Assembly (NCBI GenBank): GCA_002419125.1
Contig: DIFL01000028.1
Location: 2,181 to 7,632 of the forward strand
Source: Candidatus Dojkabacteria bacterium UBA5749
GTDB taxonomy: Bacteria > Patescibacteriota > Dojkabacteria > SC72
DNA: 5,452 nt
Reading direction: 5' to 3'
Of this stretch, positions 1 through 5,452 are shown piece by piece. The stretch's first letter is position 1, and the number at the start of each line of letters is the position of its first letter. The notes below the pieces were generated by a model that ran no database searches, had not been told where the DNA came from, and saw nothing but the letters and a program-made list of their open reading frames with translations. Both the position numbers and the translations under genes were made by a program.

Positions 1-237
1 TCATCAATAATTAGAGAAGTACATGTATATGGAAATGTGGTTGATATTGGTAAGGACAGTAGTGGAGAGTCCCAACACTTAGGTTTAGGTAAAAAAATGA
101 TTGAAATAGCGGAAGATATTTCAAAAAAAAATGGATTTAAGAAAATCTCAGTTATATCAGCAATAGGGACAAAAGAGTATTACAAAAAATCTAACTTCCT
201 AGAAGAAAACTTGTATATGTCGAAACTCCTTTTTTAA
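1..237 (+). CDS. Elp3-like tRNA uridine-34 carboxymethylation enzyme, C-terminal fragment (5' end outside window)
   Basis: This is the last 78 residues of a gene whose start lies upstream. The frame is open from base 1 and ends with TAA. The fragment begins SSIIREVHVYG, matching the Elp3 block R-E-L-H-V-Y-G. It continues with QHLGLGKK, the acetyl-CoA-binding Q/R-x-x-G-x-G motif of the GNAT fold, and then KISVISAIGTKEYYKK and LYMSK, which correspond to the conserved V-I-S-G-x-G-x-x-x-Y-Y-R-K and P-Y-M-x-K ends of Elp3. In the family, an N-terminal radical-SAM domain (not visible here) works with this acetyltransferase-like domain to install a carboxymethyl-type group on wobble uridine 34 of tRNA in the cytoplasm. 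An ATG at base 37 is internal, because homology starts upstream of it. The tail is slightly divergent (SNFLEEN where the family usually has a Gly-Tyr/Gly-Pro pattern). The stop codon directly abuts the stop codon of the minus-strand gene. A stand-alone GNAT acetyltransferase is less likely given the REVHVYG block. Confidence 0.85.
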   Translation, partial: SSIIREVHVYGNVVDIGKDSSGESQHLGLGKKMIEIAEDISKKNGFKKISVISAIGTKEYYKKSNFLEENLYMSKLLF

Positions 238-756
238 CTATTTAATAGTAATACTCTCAACTATAGCATCCATAATTTCTACGAAAGTTAAGTATTCCTG
301 ACTATCAATACTTATTGCATTCTCCCCCTTATACTCATACTTAATCAAATATGGCTCACCCCCTAATTCAAGTTGTGGAGTATTAACATTACTACCCTCA
401 GATGCAAACACAGAACCAGCAAATATATTTATTTGCCCAGAATCATATATTTCATCAGTCGGTAGAATATGTGTAACTTTCTCGACCGTTTCTCCATTTA
501 TTACATGGGAAGTTACTCTTGTCTCAAAGGTGTCACTAACTCCTTCATACATAAAACCCCAACCACCTCCTGTAATAATAGGATTTTTAACAATTGTAAT
601 TGAAAAAAGCCCATTACTAATTACACCAGACTCACTCGAACTCCAACCATTCGGAAGTTTAAAACTAAAAATCGTGGAATCTGTATCTTGTTTCTGCTCA
701 TCAGGAATTTCCATTTCAAATAGGGGAAAAGCACTCTCCTCAGTTTCGTCTTCCAC
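238..756 (-). CDS. C-terminal outer domain of a split single-pass membrane protein (downstream of a frameshift)
   Basis: The 172-residue frame starts at a GTG (754-756) with no Shine-Dalgarno sequence, and ends in TAG at 238-240. That GTG is probably not a real start. The same frame stays open upstream through NEYLVEKNVEEVPLDDELP, an acidic stretch that joins smoothly onto the membrane anchor of the 810-1052 gene if the (TA)6 tract is shortened by one unit. Residues 1-28 are an acidic, low-complexity linker. From about residue 29 (IFSFKLPNGW) the sequence becomes a compact beta-rich domain with several Gly and aromatic residues, no cysteine and no membrane segment, ending in an amphipathic stretch (YLTFVEIMDAIVESITIK). 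The layout (F-x-F-x-x-P-x-x-W near the start, hydrophobic helix and short strand at the end) loosely recalls PsbP/DcrB-like extracytoplasmic domains, but that is only an impression. The family is not recognised. The intact product would be about 256-270 residues with this domain outside the cytoplasmic membrane. Confidence 0.6.
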   Translation of the reverse strand: MEDETEESAFPLFEMEIPDEQKQDTDSTIFSFKLPNGWSSSESGVISNGLFSITIVKNPIITGGGWGFMYEGVSDTFETRVTSHVINGETVEKVTHILPTDEIYDSGQINIFAGSVFASEGSNVNTPQLELGGEPYLIKYEYKGENAISIDSQEYLTFVEIMDAIVESITIK

Positions 757-809
757 CTCAGAATCAATCGGTAATTCATCATCTAGTGGTACTTCTTCTA
801 CGTTTTTTT

Positions 810-1052
810 CTACAAGGTACTCGTTATATATATATAATATCCTCCCATACCAATAATAAAGAAAAGTAATATCCCTACCAATATTGGAAATACTTTACTC
901 TTTTTCTGCTTCACTTCCTCTTTTACCTCCTCTTCCACTCCCTCTACAGGTACGTCTACCTGTTCTACAGATGAAATAAAGTCTGATAAAGGTTTCTGAT
1001 TCTCTGCCATATTAATAAATCCTAAAGTTATATATATTAAATATACACTCAT
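810..1052 (-). CDS. Single-pass membrane anchor protein, N-terminal part of the same split gene
   Basis: This 80-residue frame has an acidic N-terminal tail rich in Val and Glu (VPVEGVEEEVKEEVKQKKSK), then one strong hydrophobic segment at residues 54-75 (VFPILVGILLFFIIGMG...). The KQKKSK cluster just before the segment predicts a cytoplasmic N-terminus and an external C-terminus. The reading frame ends with only five residues (ITSTL) after YYIY, straight after a (TA)6 tract. Dropping one TA continues the frame into the downstream acidic linker and outer domain, so this is probably the first third of a longer protein. Two starts are possible. The ATG at 1052 has a good Shine-Dalgarno (AGAGGAG, 3-5 nt away). 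The ATG at 1010 gives the more natural N-terminus MAENQKPLSDF, has AGGA 9 nt upstream, and fits a promoter lying inside the longer version. I could not settle this. The function is unknown. Confidence 0.65.
   Translation of the reverse strand: MSVYLIYITLGFINMAENQKPLSDFISSVEQVDVPVEGVEEEVKEEVKQKKSKVFPILVGILLFFIIGMGGYYIYITSTL
825..836 (-). repeat. (TA)6 dinucleotide tract at the frame break
   Basis: Six perfect TA units lie inside codons for YYIYI, just after the membrane segment of the minus-strand gene. With six units the frame ends at TAG (810-812). With five units (or eight) it continues through an acidic linker to the stop at 238. Short dinucleotide tracts like this slip during replication. 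They can act as on/off switches, or can simply be miscounted in sequencing or assembly. Confidence 0.75.
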
Positions 1053-1069
1053 ACTCTCCTCTCTGTCTA
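1040..1069 (-). promoter_or_regulatory. Possible sigma-70-type promoter for the minus-strand membrane gene
   Basis: Read on the minus strand, TAGACA (1069-1064) and TATATT (1045-1040) are separated by 18 nt, and each matches the consensus at five of six positions. The predicted start, near 1033, would leave a short leader with AGGA before the ATG at 1010. It lies inside the longer version of the gene (start 1052), so it and that start are alternatives. A weaker minus-strand pair (TTGAAT at 1111-1106 and TTTATT at 1088-1083, 17 nt apart) could serve the 1052 start instead. AT-rich DNA gives chance matches. Confidence 0.35.
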
Positions 1070-1095
1070 CTAATAACCCTCTAATAAAAGAAATG

Positions 1096-1130
1096 TTGAA
1101 AAGTAATTCAATAAAAGATATAAAATATAT
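1096..1130 (+). promoter_or_regulatory. Near-consensus sigma-70-type promoter giving a predicted leaderless mRNA
   Basis: TTGAAA (1096-1101) and TATAAA (1119-1124) are spaced by exactly 17 nt, and each hexamer matches the consensus at five of six positions. Counting the usual 7 nt from the -10 element puts transcription start at about 1131, which is the A of the ATG of the 237-residue gene. No Shine-Dalgarno precedes that ATG. Together these suggest a leaderless transcript that drives the three-gene operon. The region is AT-rich, so single hexamers could be chance, but spacing, match quality and position agree. Confidence 0.55.
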
Positions 1131-1844
1131 ATGGTAATAGTAAAAAAACTATTAATATTTACATTCTTCTTCTTACTAGGAATATTCATAGCTCAAAAAA
1201 GCATCTTAAAAGTTTACAACCCCTCTCTCGTACCCGGATCAAACAAAGAATTTACCCCTACGCTAGACATCTGGAATGAAGACATTCAAAAAGTAAAAAT
1301 CCCATTAACTACAAATACAGAAATAAAAGGAGTATCCGTTCCAAAGTATTGGAAATACTCTTTAAACAACGAAACCACAGACTACTTAGAAGGATATATA
1401 CCAAATATTAGAGATTTTAAGAATTACTGGAACCTTCATAACAACCTACTCTATGGAATTAACCCATATGACTACTCATATACCATTGATGAAGCATCAC
1501 AATATCTTGAGAAAGATGCTCAATATCATAAAGCAGAAGGAATTGAGAATGAAACAGAATTCTTTAAATGGGATAGCTCTCAATGTAAAGAAATCTTTTC
1601 AACTAGATTAGACTCATACATATTCCTCTGTGATAACTGGATTAACTGGTTAAATATTGAATTAAAAGACAAAGAATTTGTACTTGTAAAGTGTAATATA
1701 AACAAAAAAGAAGGATATTGTGTATATACTGATTATATAAAAACATATTATACAAGTAAGAATTACGGTGAAAGTAGATGTTTTGGAGAGAATAATCTAT
1801 ACTGTGATTATGATAAATATATTAAAATAATTTCTTTAAATTAA
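1131..1844 (+). CDS. Membrane-anchored or secreted protein with six C-terminal cysteines, unknown function
   Basis: The product has 237 residues and I do not recognise its family. Residues 5-21 (KKLLIFTFFFLLGIFIA) form a hydrophobic segment after two lysines. This is an uncleaved anchor or a signal peptide, since AQK follows, so the rest should lie outside the cytoplasmic membrane. Residues 22-150 contain no cysteine and are rich in Tyr, Asn and Trp (for example NIRDFKNYWNLHNN). The C-terminal part has six cysteines at 152, 167, 188, 197, 217 and 225. An even number in an exported domain suits up to three disulfides, although metal binding is not excluded. The start is chosen because it opens the hydrophobic segment and sits at the predicted +1 of the promoter at 1096-1130. 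The gene is first in a plus-strand unit, ending 11 nt before the VirB6-like gene, so an accessory role in the same envelope complex is a reasonable inference. Confidence 0.75.
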   Translation: MVIVKKLLIFTFFFLLGIFIAQKSILKVYNPSLVPGSNKEFTPTLDIWNEDIQKVKIPLTTNTEIKGVSVPKYWKYSLNNETTDYLEGYIPNIRDFKNYWNLHNNLLYGINPYDYSYTIDEASQYLEKDAQYHKAEGIENETEFFKWDSSQCKEIFSTRLDSYIFLCDNWINWLNIELKDKEFVLVKCNINKKEGYCVYTDYIKTYYTSKNYGESRCFGENNLYCDYDKYIKIISLN

Positions 1845-1855
1845 CCCTTTTTCAA

Positions 1856-3673
1856 ATGAAAAAGAAACTGCTCTATACCCTTATCCTATTCCTTTTTATC
1901 TTTATACCCAAACCAATATTTGCTCAGGAAGAGATTCCTCCAACTGATGAAACACAAGTAGATTGTATTGACTTAGAAGCTATCTATGAAGAAATAAATA
2001 ACTCTAGTCAAGCCGTAACAGGAACTAAAAATAGTATAGATGCCGTAAAGAAAATAAACACTACCGCCTCACTTATGAATATTATTTCTGTCTTTCTAGG
2101 AGACAGAATATATTGTGTTAAAGATGAAGTAGCCGCCTCTAAATCAGTCTCACTTAAAAGCCAAGGATTACTAGGGATGATAGATAATGCTAATACAGGG
2201 ATATTGAGTATGTACCCAGATATTAATGTTGGCAACCACATTGCGCAAAGGTTTGTACCTGGATACGGAGAGAACAACTCTCTGCTTGCTTATCCAAATG
2301 TCCCAGGAAATGAAGATTGGGAAGATGATGGTGAGAATGAAGAACAAAGGAAGGAAGCTGAATCAATTGCGGATCAGTTTAAAAACAGATTTCTTAATAT
2401 TGGGAATGAATTTATAGAAGAACAGGGAGATATTGTAGTTGTTGAAGAGCCAGAAGAAGAAGTAGAGGATAACTCTTCAGGTTATAGCTACCTGAAAGAT
2501 ACTATTCAATTAGATAGAATATGGAGTCAATCCTTAAATATTGTTTATGTACTTTATGTACTAATATTTATAATTGTAGGCTTTATGATTATGTTTAGAA
2601 AGAAACTACAAGGAAATGTTACAGTAACTTTTTCTCGAGCATTACCCAACTTAATAATCAGTCTGATATTAGCAACCTTTAGTTTTGCAATAGTTGGACT
2701 TATGATGGACGTAGGCAAAATTACAATGAATGTCTCAAGAGGAATATTCTCCGAGATATATAAAGATATAAATGAAAATCCTTCCAATAATGAAACTTAT
2801 GAAATAATTGAAACTAAAAATGTATGGCATTTGGCAAATGGCATATATACAAAAACAAATGCTGACAAAGGGCTTGGCGACGCTTTGAAAAAAATACCTC
2901 TTGTTGGAAATGCACTGGCTAGGGTGATTACAGGAAGTGGTGAGGGAATTGGAGCTGGGATTACTAGAGCAGGGTTATATGGTCTTACATACAAATATCT
3001 TAACAAAGCCTTACCTGACCTTCTAAAAGAAACTGACCCTAGTCAAGCAGTTGATGTAGAAGCCACAGGTGGTATCGTTTTTGCAGAGGGCACAGTGGAA
3101 ATTCTTGCTCCTCTTGTATTTGTTGCAGAGTGGGGACTAAAAGCTACCTTTTACAATTTGGGTGTCGCTTCAACCTATTTGTTATTGGGTCAAATTCTCA
3201 AAATTCTTGTAATAATTGTAATCTGTTTCTATGCCGCTTTTAAAGTATTTATTGCTTTACTAACCACATATCTTAAACTATTTGGGAACGTCATTCTTGC
3301 GCCTTTCCAAATGTTAATGGGTGCTATCCCAGGTAATACTAACCAAATTACTAATTGGTTTAAGTCAGTAATTGCAAATTGCTTAATTCCTACCGCTATC
3401 TTTACTGTAATTAATGCATCCGCAGCAATATCAGCAAGTATTTATGACCCAAGTAAATTTAATTTCTTCTCAAATGGTGGCATATTATGGCCAGACATAA
3501 TAATCTCTTTCAGAAGTATAATCATAATAGCAGGATATCTCTTTGCTTCAAGTATGCCTAAGATAATAAATGGTGCTTTAGGAGTAGGAACTAGCAAGAG
3601 TATGATGGGTGCAGGAGACGATATGAAACAATCTATGAAGAAAATTCCATTAGTTGGTGGTATGTTCAATTAG
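1856..3673 (+). CDS. VirB6/TrbL-like polytopic membrane protein of a type IV secretion-like system
   Basis: The product has 605 residues. Residues 1-23 form a classic signal peptide (MKKK, a hydrophobic core, then PIFA with likely cleavage before Gln24). Residues 24 to about 222 form an outer domain with Cys37 and Cys87, a possible disulfide pair, and a very acidic stretch at 197-205 (EEPEEEVED). Two membrane segments follow at about 226-247 and 263-285. A polar, glycine-rich loop spans about 290-410. Then comes a helix-rich block with likely membrane segments near 413-430, 437-469, 474-492, 503-525 and 545-566. The block LKLFGNVILAPFQMLMGAIPG followed by NWFKSVIANCLIPTA resembles the conserved helix and P-G-x-x-x-x-W-F region of VirB6/TrbL proteins. 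In that family the protein is the inner-membrane channel component of the type IV secretion machine. Unusual features are the cleavable signal and the long N-terminal outer domain. No Shine-Dalgarno precedes the ATG, and the gene is probably co-transcribed with its neighbours. The family call rests on topology and this one block. Confidence 0.7.
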   Translation: MKKKLLYTLILFLFIFIPKPIFAQEEIPPTDETQVDCIDLEAIYEEINNSSQAVTGTKNSIDAVKKINTTASLMNIISVFLGDRIYCVKDEVAASKSVSLKSQGLLGMIDNANTGILSMYPDINVGNHIAQRFVPGYGENNSLLAYPNVPGNEDWEDDGENEEQRKEAESIADQFKNRFLNIGNEFIEEQGDIVVVEEPEEEVEDNSSGYSYLKDTIQLDRIWSQSLNIVYVLYVLIFIIVGFMIMFRKKLQGNVTVTFSRALPNLIISLILATFSFAIVGLMMDVGKITMNVSRGIFSEIYKDINENPSNNETYEIIETKNVWHLANGIYTKTNADKGLGDALKKIPLVGNALARVITGSGEGIGAGITRAGLYGLTYKYLNKALPDLLKETDPSQAVDVEATGGIVFAEGTVEILAPLVFVAEWGLKATFYNLGVASTYLLLGQILKILVIIVICFYAAFKVFIALLTTYLKLFGNVILAPFQMLMGAIPGNTNQITNWFKSVIANCLIPTAIFTVINASAAISASIYDPSKFNFFSNGGILWPDIIISFRSIIIIAGYLFASSMPKIINGALGVGTSKSMMGAGDDMKQSMKKIPLVGGMFN

Positions 3674-3675
3674 AA

Positions 3676-5452
3676 ATGGATAAGAAGAAAAACGAAAATA
3701 TACATGATCAAATTTTTGATTTTCTGTTTAATCTACAGAGAACTAAAAAAAATCTAGCAGGTCTTAAACCAGATTCAAAATTTGGAGAATTAGGAAACTC
3801 TCTCTTAGAGATGGGAACCCAACCAGCCCTCTACCCCATTGGAACTACAATGGAAGAAATTAAAAGACTAATGGAAGAGAGTACTGCAATACAAATGGGG
3901 AATGAAAAGAAATTTGCAACTAGCCCCTTTACCCCACCCTCAGAACTAAGTAAAAGGATAAAAAAAGAAAGAGAAAAGAGAAATGGCAATAGATTTTTAA
4001 CTCAATGGACCTCTATTGGGGGAAATCTTGATGCAAGAGCGGATGCCGCACTACTTTCAATGTTTGCTAAGAAATTTAATCTCTCTGGGGAAGAATCCAT
4101 TGAGTTAGGAAATTTCTATAAAAACATTAAAAAAGAAGAAAGTAAGTTAGTTACAGATAAGGCAATGTGGGGAAAGCAATTCATGCCTACCAAAGAAGAT
4201 AAAGATTTTCCAGATTTAGACATAGAATTCCTGGGAGAAGATTACAAGAAGGAAAGATTTAAGAAAAAAGAAGAAATACTAAACCAAGGACAAGACATTC
4301 TTCTTTCAGGAGTACTTAAAGATGTAAATGGAAAACAAAAGTTCACTAAAACAAGAGAAGAGGAAATATATAAAGCAACACATGGAAAAGATAGGGGAAC
4401 ATGGAGAGATAAAGGTATGAAATTTACAAAAAGAGATACTCCCGAAGCACGCTTACACTATGGACAAGCACAGATAGAACAGGCTCAAAAAGAAATGACT
4501 AAGGAGTTGTCTGAAAGAAATAGGAAGGTTTTAACTCAACTAGAAATTGAACAGAAAAGAGAAGAAGAAATAGATAGAGTTACCCATGGGAAAGACAGGG
4601 CAACATGGAGAGATGAGAAATGGAGATTTGCTAGTAGAAATATGCCAGGAGCACGATTAAACTATACCCCTACTCAGATAGAAGAAGCAAGAGAAGAGAT
4701 GGAGCAAGATTTAGAGTTTAGAAATAGGATATTAGATACAGAGGTAAAAAAAGAGGATATCTTTGGAATTCTTACAGATATTAATATCCCTACTGAAGAC
4801 GAAAGAGAACAAAAACTCCAAGCATACTTTGAAGATAGAGGAATAGAAGAGAAATACTCCAAACTATATACTAACCATCTATTAAAACAAAACCCTAGGA
4901 TATGGAATAATCAAGATCCAACATTCCTTAAAGATACCCAAGAGACCATATACAAGGCCTTGGCATTTAGAATTGTTTCAGAGAGGTTGAAAGACGAAAA
5001 TATACAAATCGATGATGTAGAGGGTGAAGTAGCTCGTGTAGAAGGTGAACTACGTTCCTTTATGAATACTAATCGAAAAAATTATCAAGTAAGGTTTCAA
5101 AGAGCCCTCCTTTTGAAAAGATTTTTAGATAGCTCTAAAAGTTTCAATGCAGTATTTCTTTCAGGACAATGGGATAAGTTTGAAACACAAGGATTAGGAT
5201 TTACCCAAGTAGTTAAGAGAATAGATGTTTTCGAGAAAGATGAAAATGGAAAAGTAATAAAAGGCAAGAATGGGGAACCAATATTAATTGGGAGTTACTA
5301 TAACCAGGGAGATAGTGTTATGGGCAAACTCTTGGGAAAATTTTACTATTTTCATCCAAAAAATCTTGCTAATGGGATGTTTAATACAGGAGATTTATGG
5401 CTAAAGCTTGCTTGTGGGGAAGATGGGAAGTTAAACAAGAAAAGCTTAGGAT
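3676..5452 (+). CDS. Large soluble Lys/Glu-rich protein with a 68-residue tandem duplication, unknown function (3' end outside window)
   Basis: This frame opens at ATG 3676, only 2 nt after the stop of the VirB6-like gene. It runs 592 codons without a stop to the end of the window, so the C-terminus is missing. It starts MDKKKNENIHDQIFDF, with no signal peptide and no membrane segment, and only one cysteine (residue 580), so a cytoplasmic product is expected. Residues 1-226 are charged, with a Pro-rich patch (SPFTPPSEL, about 83-91). Residues 227-351 hold two copies of a repeat centred on THGKDRxTWRD, followed by PxARLxY and a Glu/Lys-rich, probably helical tail. Residues 352-592 are mixed charged and aromatic, including a D-E-N-G-K-V turn and SYYNQGDSVMGKLLGKFYYF. 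I recognise no catalytic motif. The position directly after a channel-type gene, with near-overlap, points to translational coupling and a shared complex. It could be a cytoplasmic subunit, a docking factor or a secreted substrate. Confidence 0.8.
   Translation, partial: MDKKKNENIHDQIFDFLFNLQRTKKNLAGLKPDSKFGELGNSLLEMGTQPALYPIGTTMEEIKRLMEESTAIQMGNEKKFATSPFTPPSELSKRIKKEREKRNGNRFLTQWTSIGGNLDARADAALLSMFAKKFNLSGEESIELGNFYKNIKKEESKLVTDKAMWGKQFMPTKEDKDFPDLDIEFLGEDYKKERFKKKEEILNQGQDILLSGVLKDVNGKQKFTKTREEEIYKATHGKDRGTWRDKGMKFTKRDTPEARLHYGQAQIEQAQKEMTKELSERNRKVLTQLEIEQKREEEIDRVTHGKDRATWRDEKWRFASRNMPGARLNYTPTQIEEAREEMEQDLEFRNRILDTEVKKEDIFGILTDINIPTEDEREQKLQAYFEDRGIEEKYSKLYTNHLLKQNPRIWNNQDPTFLKDTQETIYKALAFRIVSERLKDENIQIDDVEGEVARVEGELRSFMNTNRKNYQVRFQRALLLKRFLDSSKSFNAVFLSGQWDKFETQGLGFTQVVKRIDVFEKDENGKVIKGKNGEPILIGSYYNQGDSVMGKLLGKFYYFHPKNLANGMFNTGDLWLKLACGEDGKLNKKSLG
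4354..4728 (+). repeat. Tandem 68-codon duplication inside the large CDS
   Basis: Unit 1 covers 4354-4557 (residues 227-294). Unit 2 starts at 4558 (residue 295) and aligns without gaps to about 4728. Both begin REEEI, carry THGKDR-x-TWRD at the same offset, then P-x-ARL-x-Y, QIE-x-A, E-M and RNR. By eye 32 of the first 57 aligned residues are identical. The constant 204-nt period marks an old in-frame duplication rather than general low complexity. After RNR the copies diverge: the first ends in an 11-residue bridge, while the second runs into unrelated sequence. Confidence 0.85.

Noticed and set aside
237..249. Perfect inverted repeat ACTATT-T-AATAGT at the convergent gene ends, next to a T-run
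   Set aside because: The arms are only six mostly A/T pairs with a one-base centre, and no T-run follows on either strand in the right place. It is too weak to call a terminator.
803..812. A7 run (minus strand, A AAA AAC) that resembles a -1 frameshift slippery site
   Set aside because: It lies just after the TAG that ends the upstream frame, so ribosomes in that frame would stop before reaching it. The TA tract explains the break better.
530..856. Open frame of 108 codons on the plus strand opposite the minus-strand membrane protein
   Set aside because: It is Ser-rich low-complexity antisense sequence with no Shine-Dalgarno. The minus-strand reading has clear topology and domain character.
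882..1359. Shared 13-mer tattggaaatact at 882-894 and 1347-1359, the latter within a short inverted repeat
   Set aside because: It sits in two unrelated coding contexts on opposite strands. A short A/T-rich match like this is expected by chance.
2008..3669. Several open frames of 63-89 codons on the minus strand, and one in another plus frame, within the VirB6-like gene
   Set aside because: They lie wholly inside a continuous 605-codon gene with a signal peptide and membrane helices. Their translations show no recognisable features and they have no promoter context.
4674..4862. 62-codon minus-strand open frame inside the large repeat protein gene
   Set aside because: It is a Ser-rich antisense shadow of the Glu/Lys-rich repeat region, caused by codon composition.
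1..5452. Recoded UGA (Gly or Trp), as in some Candidate Phyla Radiation groups
   Set aside because: No gene uses TGA as stop, but none has an in-frame TGA either, across roughly 1,700 codons. Reassigned genomes would be expected to show many.
1..5452. tRNA, rRNA, CRISPR array, insertion sequence, riboswitch
   Set aside because: Reading both strands showed no cloverleaf-like conserved arms, regularly spaced repeats, transposase-like frame or long structured leader. The only sizeable gap between genes is the 78-nt divergent promoter region.

Overview
This is an AT-rich, gene-dense fragment. It most likely comes from an uncultured bacterium of the Candidate Phyla Radiation (Patescibacteria). 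That placement is an inference from three things: strong A/T bias, an Elp3-type tRNA-modifying enzyme in a bacterium, and a VirB6/TrbL-like membrane protein set among genes I cannot assign to any family. Nothing in the window fixes the taxon. All complete genes end in TAA or TAG and no frame is interrupted by TGA, so the standard bacterial code fits.

Layout. Bases 1-237 (+) are the C-terminal end of an Elp3-like radical-SAM/acetyltransferase enzyme, cut by the window start. It converges, with no spacer, on a minus-strand locus at 238-1052. That locus is best read as one single-pass membrane protein with an acidic linker and an outer domain. Its frame is broken at a (TA)6 tract (825-836), leaving an 80-residue N-terminal piece (cytoplasmic tail plus membrane anchor) and a 172-residue C-terminal piece. 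The 1053-1130 gap is a divergent promoter region. It carries a near-consensus sigma-70-type promoter whose predicted start falls on the ATG of the next plus-strand gene, which implies a leaderless mRNA.

From 1131 to the window end, three plus-strand genes are tightly packed, with gaps of 11 and 2 nt. They look like one transcription unit. They are: a 237-residue N-terminally anchored protein with six cysteines in its C-terminal part; a 605-residue VirB6/TrbL-like polytopic protein with a signal peptide and a long acidic outer domain; and a large, soluble, Lys/Glu-rich protein (592 codons visible, still open at the window edge) containing a 68-residue tandem duplication.

Working picture (inference). 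The plus-strand operon is probably the start of a type IV secretion-like envelope apparatus. The polytopic protein would be the inner-membrane channel component, the cysteine-rich protein an exported accessory subunit, and the big soluble protein an undescribed cytoplasmic component or substrate. No ATPase (VirB4/VirD4), relaxase or pilin is visible here, so the assignment rests on one gene. No tRNA, rRNA, CRISPR array, insertion sequence or convincing terminator was seen.
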